12,842 nt of DNA from an uncultured Treponema sp. (GTDB taxonomy: Bacteria; Spirochaetota; Spirochaetia; Treponematales; Treponemataceae). Positions 4,529 to 11,725 of this stretch are shown here, one piece after another. Location of the stretch: positions 1 through 12,842 of the forward strand of contig CAMVJE010000040.1 of NCBI GenBank assembly GCA_947167745.1, in the 5' to 3' direction. The stretch's first letter is position 1; each line of letters starts with the position of its first letter. The notes below the pieces were generated by a model. It searched no databases and was not told where the DNA came from. It worked only from the letters and a program-made list of their open reading frames with translations. The position numbers and the translations under genes were made by a program.

Positions 4529-7500
4529 ATGAAAAAATCACTCTTAAGCCTTTTCTTTGTAGGTGCGATTGCGATTTTCGCCAGCTCTGCTGTTTTCGCA
4601 GACCGAAAGCCCTGGGCTGAAGTTGCCGTACCGACAATCACAAAGGTCGAACAGACCGGGCCGAACGAACTTACCGTTTCGTTCAAGAGCGTAACTTCAA
4701 ATGACGGAGCCGACGGTGGCGTTGTCGCAATGAAGTCAGATTCCGGTGCCTCAAAAAAGAACAACTATGGTAAAACCCGAAAAGAGGCAAAAACTTCAGT
4801 TTTTGAGGTTAAGCAGACGGGTACATATACTTTTGTCGTATATGCAGAGCGTGAGGGCGAGTCTTCACAGCATGAGTCAGCTCCAGCTACATTCAAATAT
4901 ACCCTGCCTATGGTTAAGGCAGCCCTTTCAGCACGAAACCTTGGCGATGGCAAAATTCAGCTTGACTGGACAGAAGTTCCAGAAGCAGACGGCTATATCG
5001 TTTCTTACACAGACGAAAAAGGCAAAAAAACAGAGCTTCAAAAAACAACCGACCTCAGCACGACAGTCGAAGTGCCGGTTGGCTCAAAAGTCAGCTTTGT
5101 CGTAACTGCAACCCGCAATGGTGAAAAATTCAATTCTGATCCACTCAAAAAGACTTCAAGCAAACTTGAGGAGCGTGTCTGGGAATTCACAGAATTCGGT
5201 ACATCAACAAAACCCGATTACAACAATTATCAGGTTCTTGATTCGGACAATCTCAAGGTAAAACTCAATTCTTGTCTCTTTGATGAAAAAACAGGAAACA
5301 TCATCAGCAAGGGCGGTAAATTCGAAACATTCTTCGATGGTATTTCTTTCTATTACACAACTCTCGATCCTAAAAAAGAGAACTTCGAGCTTACTGCAAC
5401 CGTAACTGTTGATTACCACAATCCAATGCCAGATGGTCAGGAAGGTTTTGGTCTTCTTGCTCTTGACCGACTTGGACAGGACGGCGAGGCAATGGTCATC
5501 GCTTACAACAACTCGGCAGGCGTTATTTCCCGCAAATTCACGACTCATGTAAACGGTGTCAAAAAGGAAATCAAAGACGGTCTTGGTTCGCGCTTCGTCA
5601 GCGGAATCACAGATTCAATCATTGAAGCAGGTGATGCTGAAATTTCACAGAAAGCTTCAAGTGTAAGCAAGGCATTCAGCTACGATCAGGCTTCAGACGC
5701 AATCAAAACTGGTGATGTCTATCGAATTACCCTCAAAAAAGACAACACTGGCTATCACGCAATCTACAAACGGGCTATCGCATCAGATGATACTGTCGAA
5801 GAATTCATCATGTACGATACTGAGAACAAAAAGCTTACTCAGCTCGACCCGGAGCACATTTATGTAGGTTTTGCAGTTGCCCGTGGTTGTAACGCTACAT
5901 TCAGCGATGTTGATTTCAAAGTAACCGACCCTGCAAAGGATCCACCACCAACTGCTGAACCGCCGGAGCTTGTTCCTCTCGCAACTCTCATTGATTGTCC
6001 TGTTACATGGTACAACCAGAACTATCCATTCGTATTCACAGCAAATTCAAACGGTACAATCACTGTAAAGGATTCAGACGGTTCTGTTCTTATCGATGCA
6101 GAAAAAGTCACTGCTCTCGTAGACTTCAAAAAGACAATCAAAATCAAGAAGGGCAGCAATGACCTTCTCGTAACATTCGATCCTGAAGATGGATTCAAAC
6201 CAGGTCCAAAGCAGGTTATCGCTCAGTTCAACAAAAACCTTGATGTCAATGACTACGAGGAAAACTACAATCCTGTAACATATACTCATAGCATCAGCTC
6301 AATGTCATTCAAGGGTTCTAAACTCTATGTTTCTCAGAATGGCGATATATTCGGAAACGGTTCAAAAGAAGCTCCACTCAGTCTTCAGGCCGCAATTCAG
6401 TATTGTAAACCAGGCCAGACAATTCTTCTTGCTCCTGGTGAATACTACATTCCTGCAAGCCTCTGGATTGAACGAGGAAATGACGGTACTCCTTCTGCCC
6501 GCAAGGTACTCAAATCTGAAGATCCGACAAAGCGTGCCGTGTTCAACTTCAAGGGTTCTAAGGCTACTGTCTCTGGTTTCAATATTTACGGAAGCTACTG
6601 GACAATCGAAAACATTGATGTAACTGGAACTCCAGACGACTGTAAGGGCATTCAGGTAGGCGGTAACTACAACCAGCTCATCATGGTTGACACCTACATG
6701 AACGGAGACACTGGTATCCAGATTTCTGGCCGTTCTTCAGAGCCTTATGAAAAGTGGCCGCATGACAACTTGATTTACGGATGTGAATCATTCGGAAATG
6801 CTGACCCTGCTCAGAACAATGCGGACGGTTTTGCTTCTAAACTTACAACTGGTGACGGAAATGTCTTCCGCAACTGTGTCGCTCACCACAATGTTGATGA
6901 CGGTTGGGATTTGTATGCTAAGATTGAGACTGGTCCAATTGGTGCCGTTATTCTTGACAACTGTATCGCTTACAACAACGGTCGTAAGATTGACAACACT
7001 GGTAAGGGTGACGGAAACGGATTCAAACTCGGTGGTGACGGTATCGCTGTCAAACACTTGATTAAGAATTCTGTCACATTCAACAATGATTTGAACGGTA
7101 TTACTACAAACTCTAACCCTGCTCTTATCGTAGAAAACTGTACTCTCTATGGAAACAAAGAGACTAACATCAACTTCTACGGAAAGGGTGATGCTGAAAA
7201 GTATCCTCGAACGGTTCAGGCTAGAAACGTTCTTTCTGTTGATGGTGCCGGACGAGATAAATTCGACGATTCTAAAGATCCAGACTTGCGCACTCGTCTC
7301 GAATCAGATACAAACTTCTTCTATGATGGTGCTCAGGCCGTAAACAAGAGCGGTACTGTAATTGGCAAAGAGGCTTTCGAAAGCGTTGACTTCTCTGACA
7401 TCAGCAATGGTCTCAAGGCAGACGGAAAAACATTCAACCGTCTCCCGCGAAATGCAAAAGGTGAATTCGACCTTGGAAAACTCTTCAAAAAGACAAGTGC

Positions 7501-7654
7501 AATTCCTGCAGGTGTTGGTGCCGATTACAACAGCACAGAATTCAAGATTCCTTCAGCTTCTTCAAGCAAACTGCCTCTCATTATTGTAATCATTGCAATT
7601 TGTGCGGCTGTAGTTGGCTGCTGTTCAGCAATCATTTTGAAGAAACGAAAGTAA
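4529..7654 (+). CDS. Multidomain family 9 pectate lyase with C-terminal membrane anchor
   Basis: 1041 residues. The enzyme cleaves polygalacturonate by beta-elimination outside the cytoplasm. Layout: signal peptide 1-24 (cut before DRKP); two fibronectin-III-like domains at about 33-125 and 130-210; a large beta-sandwich-like region at about 217-470 starting VWEFTEFG, as in other pectate lyases; a further beta-rich domain at about 485-590; the right-handed beta-helix from about 598 (LYVSQNG, then LAPGEYYI) to about 925; a linker; and a membrane segment 1015-1037 followed by KKRK. PL9 calcium and catalytic residues are present: Asp766 (NNADGFASK), Asp790, Asp791 and Asp794 (DDGWDLYAK) with the same spacing as in Dickeya Pel9A, and Lys833 (GNGFKLGG) matching the catalytic base. 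The ATG was chosen because the in-frame TTG upstream runs into a stop. The membrane tail is unusual for a secreted lyase and suggests tethering. Confidence 0.92.
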   Translation: MKKSLLSLFFVGAIAIFASSAVFADRKPWAEVAVPTITKVEQTGPNELTVSFKSVTSNDGADGGVVAMKSDSGASKKNNYGKTRKEAKTSVFEVKQTGTYTFVVYAEREGESSQHESAPATFKYTLPMVKAALSARNLGDGKIQLDWTEVPEADGYIVSYTDEKGKKTELQKTTDLSTTVEVPVGSKVSFVVTATRNGEKFNSDPLKKTSSKLEERVWEFTEFGTSTKPDYNNYQVLDSDNLKVKLNSCLFDEKTGNIISKGGKFETFFDGISFYYTTLDPKKENFELTATVTVDYHNPMPDGQEGFGLLALDRLGQDGEAMVIAYNNSAGVISRKFTTHVNGVKKEIKDGLGSRFVSGITDSIIEAGDAEISQKASSVSKAFSYDQASDAIKTGDVYRITLKKDNTGYHAIYKRAIASDDTVEEFIMYDTENKKLTQLDPEHIYVGFAVARGCNATFSDVDFKVTDPAKDPPPTAEPPELVPLATLIDCPVTWYNQNYPFVFTANSNGTITVKDSDGSVLIDAEKVTALVDFKKTIKIKKGSNDLLVTFDPEDGFKPGPKQVIAQFNKNLDVNDYEENYNPVTYTHSISSMSFKGSKLYVSQNGDIFGNGSKEAPLSLQAAIQYCKPGQTILLAPGEYYIPASLWIERGNDGTPSARKVLKSEDPTKRAVFNFKGSKATVSGFNIYGSYWTIENIDVTGTPDDCKGIQVGGNYNQLIMVDTYMNGDTGIQISGRSSEPYEKWPHDNLIYGCESFGNADPAQNNADGFASKLTTGDGNVFRNCVAHHNVDDGWDLYAKIETGPIGAVILDNCIAYNNGRKIDNTGKGDGNGFKLGGDGIAVKHLIKNSVTFNNDLNGITTNSNPALIVENCTLYGNKETNINFYGKGDAEKYPRTVQARNVLSVDGAGRDKFDDSKDPDLRTRLESDTNFFYDGAQAVNKSGTVIGKEAFESVDFSDISNGLKADGKTFNRLPRNAKGEFDLGKLFKKTSAIPAGVGADYNSTEFKIPSASSSKLPLIIVIIAICAAVVGCCSAIILKKRK

Positions 7655-7667
7655 GTCAAAGCTAAGG

Positions 7668-7699
7668 CTGCAATAAGGGCAATAGCTTTTATATTGCAG
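7668..7699 (+). other. Long hairpin after the PL9 gene
   Basis: CTGCAATA (7668-7675) pairs perfectly with TATTGCAG (7692-7699), and the interior AGGGC / GCTTT can continue the stem with G-T pairs. It begins 13 nt after the stop. The run of A eight bases further on is not a T-run, so by itself it is more likely a 3'-end stabiliser than a terminator. Confidence 0.5.
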
Positions 7700-7715
7700 T
7701 TGTGTTAAAAAAAAC

Positions 7716-7768
7716 GGCTCCCTAATGGTGAAGTGTGAAGTGCACTTCACTACATGGGAGTCTTTTTT
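7716..7768 (+). terminator. Intrinsic terminator of the PL9 gene
   Basis: An outer stem GGCTCCC (7716-7722) / GGGAGTC (7756-7762, one G-T pair) encloses a perfect inner stem GTGAAGTG (7728-7735) / CACTTCAC (7743-7750), followed by TTTTTT. A-rich sequence precedes it. Confidence 0.88.
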
Positions 7769-7780
7769 CTTTTAATCCAG

Positions 7781-7810
7781 TTGTCTAAAAGTCATTTTTC
7801 AAGTTACAAT
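7781..7810 (+). promoter_or_regulatory. Promoter of the tapT-like gene
   Basis: TTGTCT (7781-7786), an 18-nt spacer and TACAAT (7805-7810). The -10 ends five bases before the ATG at 7816, so transcription would begin at or just inside the start codon. No Shine-Dalgarno sequence is present. Confidence 0.5.
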
Positions 7811-7815
7811 CCTGT

Positions 7816-8496
7816 ATGCGTCAAATCTGCTATACTTGTCTCAGGCCGCTGGATACTTGCCTCTGCCGTTTTGTTCCTCCCTTCGATTCTGGAATTAAAT
7901 TTGTTTTTCTCATGCATCCAAAAGAAGCAAAACGCAATAGAACAGGAACCGGTCGTGTGGCTCATGCCGGCCTTATTGACTCAGAAATTCTCACTGGCAT
8001 TGATTTCACCAAAAATGAGCGCCTTTGCCAGCTTTTAAAAGACGAACGCTACTATCCTGTCCTTCTTTACCCTGGTGAAGATGCCTGGAACGCAAAAAAA
8101 GAGGGATTCAAGGCTGAAATTGGCAATAAAAAGCTTCTTGCCATCATTATTGATTCAACATGGTTTTGCTCTAAAAAAATGATTAAGCTCAGCACGAATA
8201 TAATGGCACTTCCAAAACTTTCTTTTGCAGGGAGTTACCGCTCAATTTTCACATTCAAAAAAGAGCCCAGTGAAGAATGTGTCTCCACAATCGAAACCTG
8301 CTACTATCTCATAAAAGAAATGCAGGATGCAGAAATTGTAAACAGAGAAGTTAATCCAGAATGTTTGATGACGGCCTTTAAAGAGCTGATAAAGCTTCAG
8401 ATTCAAAAAGAAAATGACAGAATCGACGGTAAGCTGCCAAATTCTCATGCCACCGACTATAAGTACACTACAAAGAAAGTAATGCCTGAGTTTTAG
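7816..8496 (+). CDS. tapT: DTW-domain tRNA-uridine aminocarboxypropyltransferase
   Basis: 226 residues, cytoplasmic. The DTW family (YfiP/TapT, related to TSR3) transfers the 3-amino-3-carboxypropyl group of S-adenosylmethionine to a tRNA uridine (acp3U, position 47 in E. coli). Seen here are an N-terminal zinc-binding Cys set C-x2-C-x6-C-x-C (Cys5, 8, 15, 17), the LMHPKEAKR / GTGR block typical of the family, and the signature DSTWFCSKKM (Asp113 to Trp116). Length is typical of short family members. It starts at the ATG three residues before the zinc motif, preceded by a promoter rather than a ribosome-binding site. It is a single gene, convergent with the GH3 gene across a 31-nt gap that lacks a clear terminator. 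Confidence 0.88.
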   Translation: MRQICYTCLRPLDTCLCRFVPPFDSGIKFVFLMHPKEAKRNRTGTGRVAHAGLIDSEILTGIDFTKNERLCQLLKDERYYPVLLYPGEDAWNAKKEGFKAEIGNKKLLAIIIDSTWFCSKKMIKLSTNIMALPKLSFAGSYRSIFTFKKEPSEECVSTIETCYYLIKEMQDAEIVNREVNPECLMTAFKELIKLQIQKENDRIDGKLPNSHATDYKYTTKKVMPEF

Positions 8497-8527
8497 CAAC
8501 ACAATATATGCCGCAAAAGCCTGAGCC

Positions 8528-10249
8528 TTACCGGGTTGTTTCCAGCGGCAATTTTCCTTCGGGTGTGAACTCACCGCTAAGGGCGGCAAAAAGTGCCTGA
8601 TATGAATAAATTGAGTAGCTGTAGCCTAGCAGAATCGTGTCGGCAAAGTCAAAACCTGTGAGAACTGGAATGGGCGTCAAAGCAGAGAGAATATATACTC
8701 TTCTTCCGCAATTTTTGAGCCGTTTTGCGATTTCTGCCCCTTCTTCATTTGGAACATAGAAAATTATCGTGTCATAAGAGGGGGCCAAGGCTTCAAGTTG
8801 GTTTCCGTTCCAGTCAATGCCAACATGTCCCAATTTTTCAAAGGCAATCTTGTAGTATGCGAAGTCACCGTAGCGTTTTTTGGCCTCTGCAAAGAAAGGA
8901 GATTCATTTCGATTTTCGTCGTCCGCAGGGCCTACAACCAAAAGTTTGTCGCCGCCTGTATAAGGAAAATTGCCTTTTTTGTAAACTGTAATTGCCCGGC
9001 AAGCCTGTGAAAGGAAGAATTTCTGACCGTCTTTATCTGGAATCAAATCCTTGAGGCGGGAAATCTCAGGGAAGAGGGGAGCTGCATTTCCGCTTTTGAA
9101 ATAGTTCAGCTTGTAAAGAATTACTCGATGAGCCGCAGTCGTTACGATTTTTCTGAAATTCGGGTCGCTTCGGATATTTGAAAGATTCATTGTCCAAAGA
9201 CGCTCGTCAAGTTCTGCCGTTCGTGAGCTTAAAATGATGTCATTTCCAGCCTCGATTGCCCTTTTAAACGCCTCTGAGCTGCTTCCCGCATAGCCCCAAG
9301 CTCCAGTCATCATCATATCGTCAGTGATAATTAGCCCTTTAAAGCCCATTTTCCCTCTCAAAATCTCAGTGAGCCATGGGCGGGAAAGTGAAGCCGGTTC
9401 TGCCTCGATTTTTGGATAAAGAAGATGACCGCTCATTATGGCAGGCACATTCTGTGAAATCAGATATTTGTAAGGGACGAGTTCCCGCTTTTCTGCCTGT
9501 TCCCAGTCAATGTAAACGCCTGGAAGCTTAATGTGGGAGTCAGAGCTTGTGTCGCCGTGGCCAGGAAAGTGCTTTGCCGTTGGAATTACGCCAGCGTCAA
9601 CTGAGCCTGCCACAAAAGCCGAAGCCAGCTGGCCTGTAAATTCAGCATCTTCGCCGAAGGAGCGTACATTGATGACAGATGAATCCCGGTTGGTGTACAA
9701 GTCAACTGTCGGAGCAAAATTCATGTTGATTCCCAGTGCCTTGATTTCTCTTGAAATGTAAAATGCGCTGTAGTAAGCATCCACCGGATACTGTGAGGCG
9801 CCAATAGCCATGTTTCCCGGAGTGATGGTAGTGTCGCCCTTAACATGGCGGATTGTGCCGCCTTCCTGGTCTGTTGCAACAAAAAGCGGAATCTTGAATT
9901 TATGCCTCTGAGCCAAATCCTGTAATGAAGAAATTGATTTTGCGACCTGTTCTGTGTTGTTCGTGTTCCAGCCGAAAACTTTAACGCTGCCCAAGCCTCG
10001 CTCGCTCACCCACTGGTTCAAAAGGGCGCTTGGTTCCTCTCCTGCCCAGCCGAACATAAAAATCTGGGCAAGAAGTTCTTCATCGCTTAAATGCGATACA
10101 AGAAAATCGGCAAGTTCTTCATTGGGATAATTGGACCAGAAATCTGCATTCTCAGGAATTTTGGAAGAAGCCTGTTTTTTTGAAAAGTTTTGAGCATAAG
10201 AATTAAAAAGGAAAGCAAAAGTAAAAAAAAGGACGACAAGTTTTTTCAT
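8528..10249 (-). CDS. nagZ: Exported GH3 beta-N-acetylhexosaminidase, NagZ-like
   Basis: 573 residues. GH3 enzymes of the NagZ group remove terminal beta-linked N-acetylglucosamine, typically from muropeptides. Residues 1-19 form a signal peptide (MKKLVVLFFTF..., cut after YA before Q20), so it acts in the periplasm or outside, unlike the cytoplasmic E. coli NagZ. The TIM-barrel domain (about 40-400) contains ATDQEGG, the KHFPGHGDTSSDSH loop (226-239) with the Asp237/His239 acid-base pair characteristic of NagZ, and ITDDMMMTGA with the nucleophile Asp310. Residues about 420-573 form a second alpha/beta domain, as in the two-domain B. subtilis NagZ. No ribosome-binding site is seen; the promoter sits close upstream. 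A role in cell-wall recycling is the family default; chitin- or glycan-derived substrates are also possible. Confidence 0.9.
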   Translation of the reverse strand: MKKLVVLFFTFAFLFNSYAQNFSKKQASSKIPENADFWSNYPNEELADFLVSHLSDEELLAQIFMFGWAGEEPSALLNQWVSERGLGSVKVFGWNTNNTEQVAKSISSLQDLAQRHKFKIPLFVATDQEGGTIRHVKGDTTITPGNMAIGASQYPVDAYYSAFYISREIKALGINMNFAPTVDLYTNRDSSVINVRSFGEDAEFTGQLASAFVAGSVDAGVIPTAKHFPGHGDTSSDSHIKLPGVYIDWEQAEKRELVPYKYLISQNVPAIMSGHLLYPKIEAEPASLSRPWLTEILRGKMGFKGLIITDDMMMTGAWGYAGSSSEAFKRAIEAGNDIILSSRTAELDERLWTMNLSNIRSDPNFRKIVTTAAHRVILYKLNYFKSGNAAPLFPEISRLKDLIPDKDGQKFFLSQACRAITVYKKGNFPYTGGDKLLVVGPADDENRNESPFFAEAKKRYGDFAYYKIAFEKLGHVGIDWNGNQLEALAPSYDTIIFYVPNEEGAEIAKRLKNCGRRVYILSALTPIPVLTGFDFADTILLGYSYSIYSYQALFAALSGEFTPEGKLPLETTR

Positions 10250-10261
10250 AAGACTTAAAGT

Positions 10262-10270
10262 ATTCTAGCA
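10262..10270 (-). promoter_or_regulatory. Extended -10 promoter of the GH3 gene
   Basis: The minus strand reads TGCTAGAAT, a TGn-extended -10 ending 12 nt before the ATG at 10249. This predicts a leader of about 5 nt. TAGAAA 17 nt further upstream is a weak -35. Confidence 0.45.
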
Positions 10271-10296
10271 AATTTTACAGATTCTTTCTATCATAC

Positions 10297-10325
10297 TAGA
10301 CAAAGATTCGAATTTTGTGTATATT
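10297..10325 (+). promoter_or_regulatory. Promoter of tRNA-Cys
   Basis: TAGACA (10297-10302), a 17-nt spacer and TATATT (10320-10325), 11 nt before the mature tRNA 5' end. It is divergent from the GH3 promoter. Confidence 0.65.
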
Positions 10326-10336
10326 ATTCTCACTTT

Positions 10337-10408
10337 GGCGTCTTACCCAAGCGGTAAGGGAGCGGTCTGCAAAACCGTTATGCAGCAGTTCGATTCTGCT
10401 AGACGCCT
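10337..10408 (+). tRNA. tRNA-Cys (anticodon GCA)
   Basis: A full cloverleaf: acceptor GGCGTCT (10337-10343) pairs perfectly with AGACGCC (10401-10407), with T at 10408 as discriminator. The anticodon loop CTGCAAA is closed by GCGGT / ACCGT and has anticodon GCA. The T arm is AGCAG-TTCGATT-CTGCT. The D arm has ACCC / GGGA with AAGCGGTAA. CCA is not encoded, so it must be added after transcription. Confidence 0.97.
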
Positions 10409-10416
10409 GCAATAAT

Positions 10417-10444
10417 AGGTCGCTTTCGGGCGACTTATTTTTTT
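10417..10444 (+). terminator. Intrinsic terminator of tRNA-Cys
   Basis: AGGTCGC (10417-10423) pairs with GCGACTT (10430-10436, one G-T pair) around a TTTCGG loop, followed by ATTTTTTT. It starts nine bases after the tRNA end. Confidence 0.88.
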
Positions 10445-10491
10445 GCCTAACGAGCCTTTCAAGCATAGCTGGGGTTCGATAATTATATATA

Positions 10492-10597
10492 GGGAGTGGC
10501 ACTGCGAAGCAGGGCAAAAACTCATGAGGTGAGTTTCTTCGCTACGCTCGAGGAGACTCCCGAAGAGCTGTGCTCTGAGGTCGGGGCGTTCACTCCC
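10492..10597. other. Gene-free structured element, multi-helix fold, RNA or repeat
   Basis: The ends are inverted: GGGAGTG (10492-10498) and CACTCCC (10591-10597). Inside lie CTGC-GAA-GCAG (10502-10512), AAACTCA-TGAGG-TGAGTTT (10518-10536, perfect 7-bp stem), and a two-part hairpin of CCCGA (10559-10563) / TCGGG (10581-10585) enclosing AGAGC-TGT-GCTCT (10564-10576). ACTCCC at 10556-10561 is an alternative partner for the 5' GGGAGT. There is no reading frame of note and no T-run on either strand. It sits 9 nt after the stop of the minus-strand operon and about 50 nt after the tRNA terminator. The 47 nt before it (10445-10491) show nothing recognisable. It may be a small RNA, a 3'-UTR element or a miniature inverted-repeat element. 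Confidence 0.5.
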
Positions 10598-10606
10598 ATC
10601 TTTTCT

Positions 10607-11140
10607 TTACGGTCTTAAACTTGGCGCAAGTTTTAAAATCAAGTCTACGGCCTCTTTTCGCTCTTCTTCACTTTCAAAAAGAATCTGGTTTTCGCTGCCG
10701 TTTTTAAGAATTATCCTTAGAGTTTTAAAATCCACCTGGCTTGTTTCCGGGTCATTTTCGTAGGCTAAAGTTGGCAGGGAAAGAATTTCCGCCCACAAAA
10801 TTGCATTTGTTCCTGAAATAAGCATATTCTCGTAAATACCGGCTTTTCCAGAGCCAGAGGCATCACGGGCGGCAATTTCTGTTGCGACAAGGGCTACGCC
10901 AAGCAAAACAATGTTCACGAACCAGCCATAATTTCGGAGCGGAACAATAAGAATCAGAATGAAGGCCGCCACGGCAATTGCGACCCATTTTTTTGACCTT
11001 TTGACTTTAAGCGGCATCAGACATGAGCCGGCCTGTGCGATTATTTTTTTTCGCCTGTAAGGAATGGTACACAAAATCGCGATGAAGCCGACCAAAGCCG
11101 CCGCAAGCATTCCAAAATACAAAATCTGTTCAATCGTCAT
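10607..11140 (-). CDS. Small membrane protein with C-terminal domain of unknown function
   Basis: 177 residues from the ATG at 11140. A TTG four codons upstream overlaps the ribosome-binding site (GAGGAA, 6 nt before the ATG) and is rejected. Three predicted membrane segments lie at about 7-26, 52-68 and 72-88, with a basic loop (YRRKK, KVKRSKK) between the first two, which points to the cytoplasm. The soluble tail (about 90-177) has GIYENMLISG, AILWAEILSL, LRIILKNGSENQILF and a final helix. That order resembles small membrane proteins with a PH-like domain (DUF5673 or YcxB type), but the match is weak and from memory. It is the last gene of the GNAT-Nudix operon, 24 nt after the Nudix stop. 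Function unknown. Confidence 0.8.
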   Translation of the reverse strand: MTIEQILYFGMLAAALVGFIAILCTIPYRRKKIIAQAGSCLMPLKVKRSKKWVAIAVAAFILILIVPLRNYGWFVNIVLLGVALVATEIAARDASGSGKAGIYENMLISGTNAILWAEILSLPTLAYENDPETSQVDFKTLRIILKNGSENQILFESEEERKEAVDLILKLAPSLRP

Positions 11141-11164
11141 ATTATTCCTCAAATATAAAACAAA

Positions 11165-11701
11165 TTATACTGAATGTGCCTTATTCTTCAACCACAAAGA
11201 AAGCGTTTTACGGGCGCTTTCAAAGGCCAGTGGAAGGGCTGCAAGTTCTTCTTCATTCCTTACGAAGACTTCTTCAAAACCAAGGACTTCGCCTTCCTGA
11301 GCATGAAGTTTTGCCCCTTTCGGCAATACGGCCTCAAAAAACATGTCGCAGGTTTTGTACTGGATATTTTTGTAATCGTAAGTGTTGGGAAAGCTCGCAA
11401 TGTATTTGAGTGAAAGCGGTTCCACACCTATTTCTTCACGACATTCACGGATGCAGGCTTCTTCTGCGCTCTCGTTTGGGTCAACAAAGCCTCCTGGAAA
11501 AGCCAAAAATCCCTTGCGAGGCTCTTTTGCCCTTTTTTCAAGCAGAATTTTGCCATCTTCATTTTGAATTACAAGTCCAACAGCAGAAGCCACATTATTG
11601 TAAAGGTCGAAGCCGCAATCCTGACAGAGCCACTTTCGCATTTTCACATTCTGAATATTTTTTCCGCCACAGGCAGGACAAAAATTAAAGTCATTTTTCA
11701 T
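11165..11701 (-). CDS. Nudix hydrolase with N-terminal zinc ribbon
   Basis: 178 residues, cytoplasmic. Nudix enzymes hydrolyse a nucleoside diphosphate linked to another group. A zinc ribbon is formed by CPACG (Cys8, Cys11) and CQDCG (Cys26, Cys29). The Nudix box is complete at 71-93: Gly71, Glu77, then REC-REE-IGV (85-93), the full GX5EX7REUXEEXGU pattern. The ribbon plus Nudix layout is shared with NudC-type NADH/RNA-decapping enzymes, but the protein is shorter and the NudC-specific motif after the box is not evident. A general housekeeping or NDP-sugar/ADP-ribose role is equally possible. The start at 11701 has GAGG six bases upstream. It lies 24 nt after the GNAT gene and 24 nt before the membrane-protein gene, so it is co-transcribed. 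Confidence 0.9.
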   Translation of the reverse strand: MKNDFNFCPACGGKNIQNVKMRKWLCQDCGFDLYNNVASAVGLVIQNEDGKILLEKRAKEPRKGFLAFPGGFVDPNESAEEACIRECREEIGVEPLSLKYIASFPNTYDYKNIQYKTCDMFFEAVLPKGAKLHAQEGEVLGFEEVFVRNEEELAALPLAFESARKTLSLWLKNKAHSV

Positions 11702-11725
11702 GTCAGCCTCGTTTTTATATTTTAT

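Noticed and set aside
4746..5105. Plus-strand 119-residue frame
   Set aside because: Shadow frame inside the fibronectin-like part of the lyase gene; no ribosome-binding site and low-complexity composition.
6788..7057. Minus-strand frame of 89 residues opposite the PL9 catalytic region
   Set aside because: Its Thr/Val/Ser-rich product is what antisense of Asn/Asp/Gly-rich beta-helix DNA gives; no start signals.
8497..8527. Bidirectional terminator between convergent genes
   Set aside because: No stem with a T-run is visible in the 31-nt gap.
8242..8589. Minus-strand 115-residue frame
   Set aside because: Overlaps the conserved tapT coding region and the end of the GH3 gene; no family resemblance.
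10445..10491. tRNA remnant (GGGGTTCGATA)
   Set aside because: A single T-loop-like string without matching stems; no cloverleaf can be drawn.
11141..11152. TTG start giving MRNN at the N-terminus of the membrane protein
   Set aside because: The TTG is part of the TTGAGGAA ribosome-binding region; the ATG at 11140 has correct spacing.
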